Positions 54,178 through 63,492 of a stretch of DNA of 64,000 bases are shown piece by piece. The notes beneath the pieces are model-generated. The model ran no database searches, had not been told where the DNA came from, and worked only from the letters and a program-made list of their open reading frames with translations. The DNA comes from Lysobacterales bacterium (GTDB lineage: Bacteria > Pseudomonadota > Gammaproteobacteria > Xanthomonadales > Ahniellaceae): assembly GCA_016721845.1 (NCBI GenBank), contig JADKHK010000013.1:1036501-1100500 (forward strand), written 5' to 3'. A program made the translations under genes and the position numbers. The first letter of the stretch is position 1, and every line of letters begins with the position of its first letter.

Positions 54178-54795
54178 TCAGCGATGCCGCTCGCGCAGCA
54201 CGCGCAGAACGTCGTCGAAACCGCGCCCGCGCATGCGCAGTGCAACGCCGAGGTGATAGATCAGATCGGCCGCCTCGCCAACCAATGCATCTTCATCCTG
54301 CACGACGGCAGCCAACGCTGTTTCCACACCTTCTTCGCCGACCTTTTGCGCAACCCGCCGGATACCGGCCTCGGCGAGTCGCGTGGTGTAACTGCCTTCG
54401 GGGCGATCACGCAATCGCTGGGCGATCACCGCATCAAGCCTCGCAAGTTCCGACATCAGCGGCCGATCACCGGGATCGAAGCACGATTCACAGCCCCGAT
54501 GACAGGTCGGACCATTCGGACGAGCCAAGATCAGCAAGGTGTCGGCATCACAATCAAGTGCGATCGACACCAGGTCGAGCGTATGCCCCGAGGATTCGCC
54601 CTTGGTCCACAATCGTTGCTTCGATCGCGACCAGAACGTGACCTTGCCGCTGGCCAGGGTCGCGTCAACCGCGGCACGGTCCATGTAGCCGAGCATCAGC
54701 ACGCTGGCGCTGCTCGCGTCCTGCACGATCGCAGGCACCATTCCGCCGCCCTTGGCGAAATCGATGCGTGAAGGATCAAATGAAGTCGGGGTCAT
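54178..54795 (-). CDS. hisI: Phosphoribosyl-AMP cyclohydrolase/phosphoribosyl-ATP pyrophosphatase HisIE
   Basis: 205 residues. The HisI half (about 1-115) has F-W-S-R-S-K-Q-R-L-W-x-K-G-E-S-S-G and the zinc site with H-R-G-C-E-S-C-F. The HisE half has the helical E-E-x-x-E region V-G-E-E-G-V-E-T and G-E-A-A-D-L-I-Y-H. Steps two and three of histidine synthesis. ATGA overlap with hisF. Confidence 0.96.
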   Translation of the reverse strand: MTPTSFDPSRIDFAKGGGMVPAIVQDASSASVLMLGYMDRAAVDATLASGKVTFWSRSKQRLWTKGESSGHTLDLVSIALDCDADTLLILARPNGPTCHRGCESCFDPGDRPLMSELARLDAVIAQRLRDRPEGSYTTRLAEAGIRRVAQKVGEEGVETALAAVVQDEDALVGEAADLIYHLGVALRMRGRGFDDVLRVLRERHR

Positions 54796-55559
54796 GGTCG
54801 GATCGCGATGCCCTGCGCGCGCAGGAACGACTTGAGTTCGGGGATCGGCAGCGTACCCGAATGGAAGACGCTGGCGGCCAGCGCGCCGTCGGCATCGGCA
54901 TCGCGGAACACGTCGGCGAAGTGCTGCGCCATTCCGGCGCCGCCGGAGGCGATCAAGGGCACCGGACAGACGGCGCGGACCGCGCGCAACTGCGCGATGT
55001 CGTAGCCATTGCGGGCACCATCCACGCTCATGCAATTCAGCACGATCTCGCCGGCACCTCGCGCGACGACTTCACGCACCCACGCCGTGGTTTCGACCGG
55101 CGCGACACGCGTACGCGTCGGGTCGCCCGTGTATTGATGGACGCGCAGCTCGCCCTCGACGAGCTGTGAATCGATGCCGACGACCACGCATTGCACACCG
55201 AAGGCTTGCGCCAGTTCGCTGATCAGTTCGGGACGTTCCAGGGCCGGCGAGTTCACCGAAATCTTGTCGGCACCCGCGTGCAGGATGCGTTCGGCATCCG
55301 CCACCGAACGGATGCCGCCGGCCACGCAGAATGGAATATCGAGATGCCGTGCCACCCGGCGTACCCAATCCGGATCGGCCGCACGTCCCTCCGGGCTTGC
55401 GGTGATGTCGTAAAACACCAGTTCGTCCGCGCCCTCGTCGCGATAACGCAGCGCGAGCTCCTCGATCCCGCCCATCACGACGTGATCCCGAAAACGCACG
55501 CCCTTCACAACCTGGCCGTCGCGCACATCGAGGCAGGGAATGATGCGACGGGTCAGCAT
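54792..55559 (-). CDS. hisF: Imidazole glycerol phosphate synthase, cyclase subunit HisF
   Basis: 255 residues, beta-alpha barrel. Catalytic Asp is in I-P-C-L-D-V-R-D-G and a second in the G-I-D-S-Q strand. Phosphate-binding G-G-I-R-S and S-G-G-A-G are present. Works with HisH. The start overlaps hisA by seven bases. Confidence 0.97.
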   Translation of the reverse strand: MLTRRIIPCLDVRDGQVVKGVRFRDHVVMGGIEELALRYRDEGADELVFYDITASPEGRAADPDWVRRVARHLDIPFCVAGGIRSVADAERILHAGADKISVNSPALERPELISELAQAFGVQCVVVGIDSQLVEGELRVHQYTGDPTRTRVAPVETTAWVREVVARGAGEIVLNCMSVDGARNGYDIAQLRAVRAVCPVPLIASGGAGMAQHFADVFRDADADGALAASVFHSGTLPIPELKSFLRAQGIAIRP

Positions 55560-56278
55560 GCATTCGCCTCGGCGACACCGAACCGGCCTTCGAGCAAGGC
55601 GCGACCGATGATCGCGCCGTCGACGCCGATCGCGCGCAGCGCGGTCAATGCCATGACCGAATCGACCCCGCCCGAGGCCTGGATGCGCGCCCGCGGATAC
55701 GTGTTCCGCAAGGCTTGATAGAGATCGAGGCTGGGCCCGTTCATCATGCCATCGCGGGCGATATCGGTGATCAGGAACTGGTCCAGTCCGGCGTCGAGAT
55801 ACAGCGCGATGCGGTCGTGCAGGTCGACACCGCTGGCTTCGGTCCAGCCATGCAGGGGCAAGGTCCAGCGGCCGTCGATCTCGCGAGTATCGAGCGCGAC
55901 GACGATGCGGTCGCGCCCGAACACGCGCGCCCATTCGATCACACGCTCGGGATCTCGCACGGCCACGCTGCCCACCACGGCAGATGCGACGTGTCCGCGG
56001 AACAAGGCATAGAGGTCCGCTTCGTCGCGTACGCCGCCGCCCGCCTGCACTGGTACGCCGAGGCGCGACGCGATGTCGCAGATCGCGAGCCGGTTGCGGC
56101 TTCCGCCATCACGGGCGGCATCGAGGTCGACGACATGCAGTCGCTGCGCCCCGTCGGCGACGTAACGTTCGGCCAGCGCAACGGCATCGACGTCGTAACT
56201 GCGCTGCTGGTTGTAGTCACCCTGGGTCAGGCGCACGACGCGACCCTCGCGCAGATCGATGGCAGGAATCGGAATCAT
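55553..56278 (-). CDS. hisA: ProFAR isomerase HisA
   Basis: 241 residues, half-barrel repeat like HisF. Catalytic Asp is in P-A-I-D-L-R-E-G and a second in I-T-D-I-A-R-D-G. G-G-G-V-R and A-S-G-G-V bind phosphate. Fourth step of the pathway. Its ATG overlaps the hisH stop (ATGA). Confidence 0.97.
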   Translation of the reverse strand: MIPIPAIDLREGRVVRLTQGDYNQQRSYDVDAVALAERYVADGAQRLHVVDLDAARDGGSRNRLAICDIASRLGVPVQAGGGVRDEADLYALFRGHVASAVVGSVAVRDPERVIEWARVFGRDRIVVALDTREIDGRWTLPLHGWTEASGVDLHDRIALYLDAGLDQFLITDIARDGMMNGPSLDLYQALRNTYPRARIQASGGVDSVMALTALRAIGVDGAIIGRALLEGRFGVAEANAC

Positions 56279-56874
56279 TGCAGCTCCAGAAAATTGGCCA
56301 GCAGGCGCGCACCCACCGCCGCAGATCGCTCCGGATGAAATTGCGCGCCATGAAAGTTGCGTTCGGACACGACCGCGGCAAACGCGCCCCCGTAGTCACA
56401 GCTGGCCACCGTCGCCGCGGTCACCGGTGCGGCGTAACTGTGCACGAAGTAGGCAAATGCATCGCGCTCCAGTCCGGCCAACAACGGCGACGGCTTGATC
56501 GTGTCGACGCGATTCCAGCCCATGTGCGGCACACGCCCGCAGCGCGCTCCGTCGAATCGCGACAGCTTGCCGCGCAGGATGCCGAGGCAGGTCGTGTCGC
56601 CTTCCGCACTGGCATCGAACAACAGTTGCATGCCGAGGCAGACACCGAGCACCGGTTGGGTCAGCGTCGGGATCAATCGATCCAGCCCGGCCTCGCGCAG
56701 TCGCTGCATGCCGGGTGCCGCTGCACCGACCCCGGGGAGCACGACATGGCTGGCGCGACGGATGCGGTCGACATCACGCGACAACTCGGCACGCACGCCC
56801 AGCCGTTCGAATGCGTACTGCACCGAACCGAGGTTGGTGCCGCCGGAATCGAGCATGACGACATCGCGACTCAC
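56275..56874 (-). CDS. hisH: Imidazole glycerol phosphate synthase, glutaminase subunit HisH
   Basis: 199 residues, class I amidotransferase. Nucleophile Cys is in L-G-V-C-L-G-M-Q and His/Glu in Q-F-H-P-E. Gives ammonia to HisF. Start is GTG overlapping the hisB stop (GTGA). Confidence 0.96.
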   Translation of the reverse strand: MSRDVVMLDSGGTNLGSVQYAFERLGVRAELSRDVDRIRRASHVVLPGVGAAAPGMQRLREAGLDRLIPTLTQPVLGVCLGMQLLFDASAEGDTTCLGILRGKLSRFDGARCGRVPHMGWNRVDTIKPSPLLAGLERDAFAYFVHSYAAPVTAATVASCDYGGAFAAVVSERNFHGAQFHPERSAAVGARLLANFLELQ

Positions 56875-57938
56875 AACGTCCCCTTGGTGCTCGGAATCGC
56901 ATCGCCGTCGCGACGAATCGCCTGGCGCAGCGCGCGCGCGAACACCTTGAAGCAGGCTTCGACCATGTGATGCGTGTTCTCGCCGCGCACGCTCAGGTGC
57001 AGGTTGGCTCCGAGTGCGTCGCACAAGGAACGGAAGAAATGCGAGACCAATTCGGTCGCCATGCCGCCGACTTCGCTGCGCGGGAACGCGCCATCGAACA
57101 CCAGGCAGGCGCGTCCCGACAAATCGAGCGCGGCGCTCGCCAGCGTCTCGTCCATCGGCAGCGTGAAGCCGTAGCGACCGATGCCGCGCTTGTCGCCGAG
57201 CGCCTTGCGCAGCGCTTCGCCCAGCGCCAGCGCCGAGTCCTCGATGCTGTGGTGCTCGTCGATGTGGGTGTCGCCGGCGCAGGTCAGGGTCAGCGCGAAG
57301 CCACCATGGCGCCCGATCTGTTCGAGCATGTGATCGAAGAATCCGATCCCGGTGGCCACTTCGGCCCTGGCCTCGCGATCCAGATCCACCTGCACGCGGA
57401 TCCGCGTTTCGCTGGTCACCCGTTCGACCGAGGCGATGCGCGGCGCCTCGGCGATGCGGTGCGCGATCGTCGCCCAGTCATCATGATCCGGACCGAGACG
57501 AAAACCGCGCACGCCGAGATTCCGAGCCAGTTGCAGATCGGTCTCGCGATCACCGATCACTGCACTCTGAGCGAAGTCGAGGGTGCCCGAGCGCAAGTAG
57601 TCGAGCAGCATGCCGATGCCGGGTTTGCGAGTGGGCGCGCCTTGATGCTCGAAGTGCGGATCGATGTGGATCGCGCTGAACCGAATGCCCTGCGATTCGA
57701 GAATCTCCAGCAGCAGCCGCTGCGGCGGTTCGAAATCGGCGACGGGAAAACTGTCGGTGCCGAGTCCGTCCTGGTTGCTGACCATCACGAACTCGTAGCC
57801 GGCCGCTTTCAGCTTCAGCAAGGCCGGGATGACGCCGGGCACCAGCCTGAACTTCGCCAGCGCATCGATCTGGAAGTCGGCGGGTTCCTCGATCAGGGTG
57901 CCGTCGCGGTCGAGGAAGAGAATCTTGCGCAGGCTCAT
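56871..57938 (-). CDS. hisB: Bifunctional histidinol-phosphatase/imidazoleglycerol-phosphate dehydratase HisB
   Basis: 355 residues. The N-terminal HAD phosphatase (about 1-165) has F-L-D-R-D-G-T-L and S-N-Q-D-G-L-G. The E. coli zinc loop with C-x-H and C-x-C is replaced by H-I-D-P-H-F-E-H-Q-G-A-P, with no Cys, then R-K-P as usual. A similar Cys-poor loop is found in Xanthomonas HisB. The dehydratase part (about 175-355) has the two metal motifs D-E-H-H-S-I-E-D and E-N-T-H-H-M-V-E. ATGA overlap with hisC. Confidence 0.96.
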   Translation of the reverse strand: MSLRKILFLDRDGTLIEEPADFQIDALAKFRLVPGVIPALLKLKAAGYEFVMVSNQDGLGTDSFPVADFEPPQRLLLEILESQGIRFSAIHIDPHFEHQGAPTRKPGIGMLLDYLRSGTLDFAQSAVIGDRETDLQLARNLGVRGFRLGPDHDDWATIAHRIAEAPRIASVERVTSETRIRVQVDLDREARAEVATGIGFFDHMLEQIGRHGGFALTLTCAGDTHIDEHHSIEDSALALGEALRKALGDKRGIGRYGFTLPMDETLASAALDLSGRACLVFDGAFPRSEVGGMATELVSHFFRSLCDALGANLHLSVRGENTHHMVEACFKVFARALRQAIRRDGDAIPSTKGTL

Positions 57939-59002
57939 GCGACCTCCCGATCTGCGGCGAATGCTGCCAGTACGGCATTGTTCTCGTCGGGCGTCCCGAT
58001 CGAGATGCGCAAGGCATCGTCGAGCCCCGGATACTTCATCAGCTTGCGCACAATCACGCCGGCCTGCGCGAGTTGTCGATAGCGGCGTTCCGGATCATCG
58101 AAACGGACCGCAAGGAAATTGGCCTCCGAAGGCAGGATCTCGCGCACGCCGGCATAGTCCGGAAGCGCAAGACGCATGCGCTCGCGTTCGCTGCATACCT
58201 GGGCGATGCGTTCTTGCGTGAGCCTCTGATGGTCCGGGGACAGCGCCAGCATCGCTGCGGCGGTGCTCGGTTCCGGCAGCGGATACGGCGCCATGATCCG
58301 GCGCAGCAGTCCGATCACCTCTGGCGCGGCGATCGCCGTACCGATGCGCACGCCGGCCAGTCCATGCGCCTTCGACAAGGTGCGCAGCACGACCAGGTTG
58401 TCGGGACTGCCCGCGCGGGTGACAAGCGAGTCTCGCGACGAAAATTCGATGTAAGCCTCGTCGACGACGAGCAGTGCCCGGTCATGCAGACGTTCGGCCA
58501 ACGCCAGCAGCAATGCAGGATCCGTGCTGTTGCCGGTCGGATTGTTCGGGGTGCAGGCATAGACAATCCGGGTGCTGGCATCGACTGCCGCAAGGATGGC
58601 GTCCGGATCCAGCGCGAATCCGGCTTCGGGTCGCAGCAGGACCGTGCGCTGTTTCGCGCCTTGAACCTGGGCGGCGACCGCGTACATGCCGAACGTGGGC
58701 GGGGCGATCAGGACCGAGTCGATGCCGGCGCGGCAGAACGCACGCGTCAGCAAGTCGATCGGTTCGTCCGAACCGCGACCGACGAAGAGGTGCGAGATCT
58801 CGACACCGTAGAGACTCGCCAGTGCCGCGAGCAACTGTGGTGGCTGCGGCTCGGGATAGCGGTTGATCCGTCCGAGCTCGATCGGATTCCACGGCGATTC
58901 GTTCGCGTTCAACCAGATGTCGCCGCCGGCAGCCTCCATCCGCGCCGAGGAATACGGGGCCATCGTCAACAACTCGGGTCGGGCCAGGCCAAGTACGCTC
59001 AT
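57935..59002 (-). CDS. hisC: Histidinol-phosphate aminotransferase
   Basis: 355 residues, PLP fold type I. The start region has L-N-A-N-E-S-P-W-N-P. PLP is held by N-N-P-T-G, D-E-A-Y-I-E-F and the Schiff-base Lys in T-L-S-K-A-H-G-L-A-G-V-R-I-G. Overlaps hisD (ATGA). Confidence 0.96.
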   Translation of the reverse strand: MSVLGLARPELLTMAPYSSARMEAAGGDIWLNANESPWNPIELGRINRYPEPQPPQLLAALASLYGVEISHLFVGRGSDEPIDLLTRAFCRAGIDSVLIAPPTFGMYAVAAQVQGAKQRTVLLRPEAGFALDPDAILAAVDASTRIVYACTPNNPTGNSTDPALLLALAERLHDRALLVVDEAYIEFSSRDSLVTRAGSPDNLVVLRTLSKAHGLAGVRIGTAIAAPEVIGLLRRIMAPYPLPEPSTAAAMLALSPDHQRLTQERIAQVCSERERMRLALPDYAGVREILPSEANFLAVRFDDPERRYRQLAQAGVIVRKLMKYPGLDDALRISIGTPDENNAVLAAFAADREVA

Positions 59003-60291
59003 GCCGATCGCTCCAGGCGCAAGCGCACCGCATTGGCATGGGCGTCCAGTCCTTCGATGCCGGCCAGGGTCACGGCGCATGGACCGATCGCGCGCAAGCC
59101 GGCGGCACTGACTTCCTGCACGCTGATGAAGTTCAGGAAGCTCGCCAGCGACACCCCGCTCCAGCCACGTGCAGCGCCATTTGTCGGCAATACGTGATTG
59201 GTACCCGAGCAATAATCGCCCAGCGACTCTGCGGCGTAAGCGCCGAGGAAGACCGAGCCGGCCGCACGAATCTTCGGCAGCAGCTCGCGCGGCGCATGTG
59301 TCTGCACGATCAGATGCTCTGGCGCGTAGGCATTGGCGATCGCCAGCGCATCGTCGAGCGTGTCGACGCGGATCAGCAGGCTGTTCGCCAGAGCGACCCG
59401 CGCCGTGTCGGCACGAGACAGGCGCGCCAGCTGCGCCGCGACCTCGCGCTCGACCGCGTCGATCAGTCCGGCATCGGTCGCGACCAGCACGACCTGGGAG
59501 TCGGGACCATGCTCGGCCTGCGACAACAAGTCCGAGGCGACGAACGCAGCATCCGCCCCGGCATCCGCGATCACCATGACCTCCGACGGCCCGGCAGGCA
59601 TGTCGATGGCCACGCCCTCGGCTGCCACCTGCAACTTGGCTTCGGTGACATAGGCATTGCCGGGACCAAACAACTTGTCGCAGCGCGGTACCGAGTCCGT
59701 CCCGAAGGCCATCGCCGCGATCGCCTGCGCACCGCCAAGCTTGAACACGTCGGTGATGCCGCAACGCTGCGCGGCATACAGTACATGCGGTTCGACCCGG
59801 CCGTCCTTGGCGGGCGGCGAGCACAACACCACACGCTCGCAACCGGCCAACTGTGCCGGGACACCCAACATCAGCGCCGACGACGGCAGCGGCGCCGATC
59901 CCGCAGGCACATATAGACCGACACTGCAGATCGGTCTCGCGATGCGTTCGCAGACGACACCCGGCGCGGTCTCGACCCGCAGTGGTTGCGGCTGCTGGGC
60001 GGCATGAAAGAGGCGGATGCGATCGCGGGCTTCATCGATCGCCGCCCGCGCCGCTTCACTGATCGAGTTCGCTGCCTCGACGAATTCGGATGCCGGAACG
60101 CGCAGGTCCCCGAGCTCCACGCTGTCGAACTTGCGCGTCAATGCCCGCAGGGTCGAATCGCCATCGGCGCGCACTTGTTCGATGATGCGCGTGACCGACT
60201 TGCGCATCTCCGCATTGCGCTGGCTTTCCGGGCGACGCAACACGGATTCACGTGCCACCGGGTCCAACGCATTCCACTCGACTCGCTTCAT
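58999..60291 (-). CDS. hisD: Histidinol dehydrogenase
   Basis: 430 residues. Two-step NAD oxidation of histidinol to histidine, with zinc. V-G-L-Y-V-P-A-G and G-G-A-Q-A-I-A-A-M-A-F-G lie in the nucleotide domain. D-M-P-A-G-P-S-E-V and S-Q-A-E-H-G-P-D carry metal and base residues. F-L-G-A-Y-A-A-E-S-L-G-D-Y near the end is intact. Confidence 0.97.
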   Translation of the reverse strand: MKRVEWNALDPVARESVLRRPESQRNAEMRKSVTRIIEQVRADGDSTLRALTRKFDSVELGDLRVPASEFVEAANSISEAARAAIDEARDRIRLFHAAQQPQPLRVETAPGVVCERIARPICSVGLYVPAGSAPLPSSALMLGVPAQLAGCERVVLCSPPAKDGRVEPHVLYAAQRCGITDVFKLGGAQAIAAMAFGTDSVPRCDKLFGPGNAYVTEAKLQVAAEGVAIDMPAGPSEVMVIADAGADAAFVASDLLSQAEHGPDSQVVLVATDAGLIDAVEREVAAQLARLSRADTARVALANSLLIRVDTLDDALAIANAYAPEHLIVQTHAPRELLPKIRAAGSVFLGAYAAESLGDYCSGTNHVLPTNGAARGWSGVSLASFLNFISVQEVSAAGLRAIGPCAVTLAGIEGLDAHANAVRLRLERSA

Positions 60292-61187
60292 GCCAGCATC
60301 CTCTCGACCGGCAGGACCAGCATCTGGCGCGCGCCGGCGCGACTCATCGCCTCCAGTTCCGGCCAGCCGACCGGTCGCGGCACGATCGCCTGCACCGCGA
60401 CATCGATGCCCTCGCCATCAATGAGGGTCAAGGTCGGCAACGAACCCAGCGGCAGGGTATCGCGCACTGCCGGCCAGTCTTCACGGCGCGTGCGCAGCAT
60501 CAGCATGCGCGTCTCGCGCACCGCCAGCACGCCATCGAGGCGGCGCATCAGCATCGTCAGGATGTCATCGCGCTCATCGCCGAAAGCCGTCGTCGAGCCG
60601 GCCAGGATCGCTTCGCTCTTCAGGATGATCTCGGCTTCCTTCAACTGGTTGGCGACCAGGGTCGCGCCAGACGACACCAGGTCGCAGATCAGGTCGGCGG
60701 TCCCGAGTCGCGGCGCGATCTCGACCGAACCCGACAAGGTCACGACGCCCGCGGCGACACCGCGTTCCGACAGGAATTTCGTCAGCAGTCGCGGGTAACT
60801 GGTGGCGATGCGGCGACCCGCCAACTGTTGCGCATCGACGAAGTCTTCTTCCTGCGGCACCGCGATCGACAGGCGACAACCGCCGAATCCGAGTGCGCGG
60901 ACTTCGCGCAGCACGCTCGTGCCCTTGGAGGCGAGCTGGTCGAGACGCGCCTCTTCCAGCACGTTGCGACCGAGAAAGCCGAGGTCGCAGACGCCGTCAT
61001 CGATCAGGCCGGGGATGTCGTCGTCACGCACCAGCAGCAGGTCGATCGGCTGGTTCTCGCCGAAGCAGAACAACTTGTCGCGGCTCTGTCGGAAGCTTAG
61101 GCCGCATTGCGCCAGCAAATTCTGCGACGGCTCGGAGAGCCGTCCGGATTTCTGCACGGCGATGCGCAATCGATCGCGGGTTTTCAT
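60288..61187 (-). CDS. hisG: ATP phosphoribosyltransferase (long form)
   Basis: 299 residues including the C-terminal ACT-like regulatory domain, so no HisZ is needed and feedback inhibition by histidine is expected. R-I-A-V-Q-K-S-G-R-L opens the chain. The PRPP loop is in the D-L-V-S-S-G-A-T-L region. The start overlaps the TrpR-like gene (ATGA). Confidence 0.96.
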   Translation of the reverse strand: MKTRDRLRIAVQKSGRLSEPSQNLLAQCGLSFRQSRDKLFCFGENQPIDLLLVRDDDIPGLIDDGVCDLGFLGRNVLEEARLDQLASKGTSVLREVRALGFGGCRLSIAVPQEEDFVDAQQLAGRRIATSYPRLLTKFLSERGVAAGVVTLSGSVEIAPRLGTADLICDLVSSGATLVANQLKEAEIILKSEAILAGSTTAFGDERDDILTMLMRRLDGVLAVRETRMLMLRTRREDWPAVRDTLPLGSLPTLTLIDGEGIDVAVQAIVPRPVGWPELEAMSRAGARQMLVLPVERMLA

Positions 61188-61531
61188 CGGAGTTTCCGTT
61201 TCATTGAAGTCTTGGCGACGGGCGCGATCCAGCCCAATCGCTCCGCAGCGGTGCGATAGCCGCCCTCGCCCATCTGCAGGCAGCGCGCGACGCGACCGAT
61301 CGTGGTCACGCTCACCGCGGTGCGGTCGTGGATTTCGCGATAGGGCACGTCGCCAGCGAGCAGCGGCACCACGCGCCAGCGATCGCGCAGGGCCTCGAGC
61401 TCGGCCGGCGTGCACAGATCATGGAAGAACGCATGCAGTTCCGATTCGCTGCGCAGCGTCAGCAGCGCCGCATACAGCGACGCCTCGGCGACCTCGGCTG
61501 GTGCATCGGGCTGGATCGATTTGCGCTTCAT
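61184..61531 (-). CDS. TrpR/YerC/YecD-type repressor, first gene of the his operon
   Basis: 115 residues. Helical TrpR-superfamily domain: L-Y-A-A-L-L-T-L-R-S-E-S-E, then F-F-H-D-L-C-T-P-A-E-L-E-A-L-R-D-R-W, and the helix-turn-helix with Y-R-E-I-H-D-R-T-A-V-S-V-T-T-I-G-R-V-A-R-C-L. This matches the YerC/YecD branch, not true tryptophan repressor. Being translationally coupled to hisG, it is likely to control the his operon, perhaps with histidine or another ligand. A palindrome lies directly upstream as a possible operator. Confidence 0.9.
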   Translation of the reverse strand: MKRKSIQPDAPAEVAEASLYAALLTLRSESELHAFFHDLCTPAELEALRDRWRVVPLLAGDVPYREIHDRTAVSVTTIGRVARCLQMGEGGYRTAAERLGWIAPVAKTSMKRKLR

Positions 61532-61545
61532 GGTCGACGAGATTG

Positions 61546-61585
61546 GCTATGCGTTAATGTGATAGCGCATTGTTACATGCATAGC
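61546..61585. promoter_or_regulatory. Imperfect palindrome upstream of the his operon, candidate operator
   Basis: GCTATGC (61546-61552) and GCATAGC (61579-61585) are perfect outer arms. Inner AATG/CATT parts give a second dyad. On the minus strand a weak promoter TTGCGT (61598-61593), 17 bases, TAACAA overlaps it. The AT-rich spot stands out from the GC-rich surroundings. It may serve the TrpR-like protein. Confidence 0.5.
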
Positions 61586-61667
61586 GATACACACGCAAGC
61601 CAAGGATTGTTTCCTGCCACTTCCGGCGCTCCGGCACCGCTATGCTGCCGGCATCCGGGAGCCCCGC

Positions 61668-63479
61668 ATGCCGCGAATTCTCGCCCTGATCTTGCTCTGC
61701 ATCGCACTGCTCTGGGTCCAGCCGGGGCACGCCGGCAACGATCCGCTCAAGCTTCACGCCGGCCAGTCGACGTTCACGCCGACGAGCAATCTGCGCTACT
61801 GGGTCGACCCCGATCCCGCATCAACCGAGCAGGATGCCGAGACCGCCCTGCAAGCCGGCCGCTTCCAACCGGTCGTGCGCTGGCCGCCGACCTTCGGTTT
61901 TGCCGAGGGGGTGCACTGGTTCGCCCTCGACTTGCACAATGTCGACCATCCCGACGAAAGCTGGCTGTACGTCGTCGAATACGCCCTGCTCGACCATCTC
62001 GACCTGCATTTGCGCTACAGCAACGGTCGCGAGCAACGCTTCGTCTCCGGCGACCGCGAACCCTATGCCGCGCGCAGCGTCGATCACCGTCATTTCAATT
62101 TCGCGCTGAAACTGCCGCCGGGGCAAAGCGTGCACAGCCTTCTGCGCGTGCAGACCGAAAGTTCCGTGCAGGTACCGATCGCCATCTATTCCGACCACGC
62201 CTTCCTCGAAACCCATCAACGATCGCAACTCGGCCTGGGCGTCTACTACGGCGTGCTGATCGGCCTGCTGCTTTACAACCTGCTGATCTTCCTGTCGGTA
62301 CGCGATCGCAGCTATCCGTACTACATCGGCTATGTCGCACTGTTCGGACTCGCACTCGCCTGCCTGAACGGCATCAGTTACCAGATCCTTTGGCCCACAT
62401 GGCCGGTGTGGGACGACGCGATGCTCTTGCTTGCGATCGGCGGTTCCCTGACCTGCATGATCCTGTTCACGAACAGCTTCCTGGAACTGCCGACCCGACA
62501 GCCGAAGCTTGCGAAGACCTTCCGCATGGCCGCCTGGTTGCTGGCGGCCATCACCCTCGCCTCGCCGTTCATCACCTATCGCCACGCGATCCTGCTGGAG
62601 ACCGCATCGGTCTTCCTGCTTGCATTCATGATGATCGGCGCCGGCCTCAGCGCCTGGCGCCACGGTTATCGGCCGGCCTACTATTTCCTGCTGGCTTGGA
62701 GCTTCATGGTCGCCGGCATCGTCGTCTATGCCTGCGTGTCGTTCGGATTGCTGCCCAAGAATTTCGTCACCGAATACGGCATCCAGTTCGGGTCGAGCAT
62801 CGAGATGATCTTGCTGTCGCTCGGACTGGCCTATCGCTTCAAGCTGCTGCGCGAGCAAAACCTGCAGTTGCAGCTGGAGGCCACCGAACGGCTGGAAGTC
62901 CGAGTGGCGGAACGGACGACCGAACTGAATCGCGCAATGGGCGAGTTGCGCACCGCGAACCGGCGCCTGCACGAATTCAGCCTGCGCGACGGCCTGACTG
63001 GCGTGCACAACCGCCGGTACCTCGACGAATCGCTGGCGCACGCGGTCAGTCAGGCGCGCGAGCGCAAGGCGCCGATCGCCCTGCTGATGCTCGACATCGA
63101 CCACTTCAAGCGCATCAACGACAGCTACGGCCATCTCGCCGGCGACGACTGCCTGCGTGCGGTCGCCGACGTGCTGCGCAATCACGTGCGCGAAGGCGAC
63201 GACTTCGTCGCCCGCTATGGTGGCGAGGAGTTCGTGGTGCTGATGCCGGGCGCCACTCGTGACGACGCCGCGCGCCGCGCCGAGATTCTGCGCAGCGAAG
63301 TCGCGGCACTCCGGGTCGATGGCCACGGCGAGACCATCACGCTGACGATCAGCCTGGGCCTCGCCGCACTGGACGGCGGCGATCTCCACTCCGGTCCGGA
63401 CAAGCTGATCCGCGCCGCCGACGCGGCGCTTTACCGGGCCAAACGCGACGGGCGCAATCGACTGGTGATCGCGGACTGA
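61668..63479 (+). CDS. 7TM-DISM diguanylate cyclase
   Basis: 603 residues. Signal peptide (about 1-23), a periplasmic 7TMR-DISMED2 jelly-roll domain (about 30-180), and seven membrane helices (about 185-390, starting L-G-V-Y-Y-G-V-L-I-G-L-L-L-Y-N). A coiled coil (about 395-440) leads to a GGDEF domain (about 440-600) with R-D-G-L-T-G-V-H-N-R-R and Y-G-G-E-E-F. It should make c-di-GMP in response to a periplasmic, perhaps carbohydrate, ligand. Transcribed away from the his operon. Confidence 0.94.
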   Translation: MPRILALILLCIALLWVQPGHAGNDPLKLHAGQSTFTPTSNLRYWVDPDPASTEQDAETALQAGRFQPVVRWPPTFGFAEGVHWFALDLHNVDHPDESWLYVVEYALLDHLDLHLRYSNGREQRFVSGDREPYAARSVDHRHFNFALKLPPGQSVHSLLRVQTESSVQVPIAIYSDHAFLETHQRSQLGLGVYYGVLIGLLLYNLLIFLSVRDRSYPYYIGYVALFGLALACLNGISYQILWPTWPVWDDAMLLLAIGGSLTCMILFTNSFLELPTRQPKLAKTFRMAAWLLAAITLASPFITYRHAILLETASVFLLAFMMIGAGLSAWRHGYRPAYYFLLAWSFMVAGIVVYACVSFGLLPKNFVTEYGIQFGSSIEMILLSLGLAYRFKLLREQNLQLQLEATERLEVRVAERTTELNRAMGELRTANRRLHEFSLRDGLTGVHNRRYLDESLAHAVSQARERKAPIALLMLDIDHFKRINDSYGHLAGDDCLRAVADVLRNHVREGDDFVARYGGEEFVVLMPGATRDDAARRAEILRSEVAALRVDGHGETITLTISLGLAALDGGDLHSGPDKLIRAADAALYRAKRDGRNRLVIAD

Positions 63480-63492
63480 AGTTCGTGCCGAC

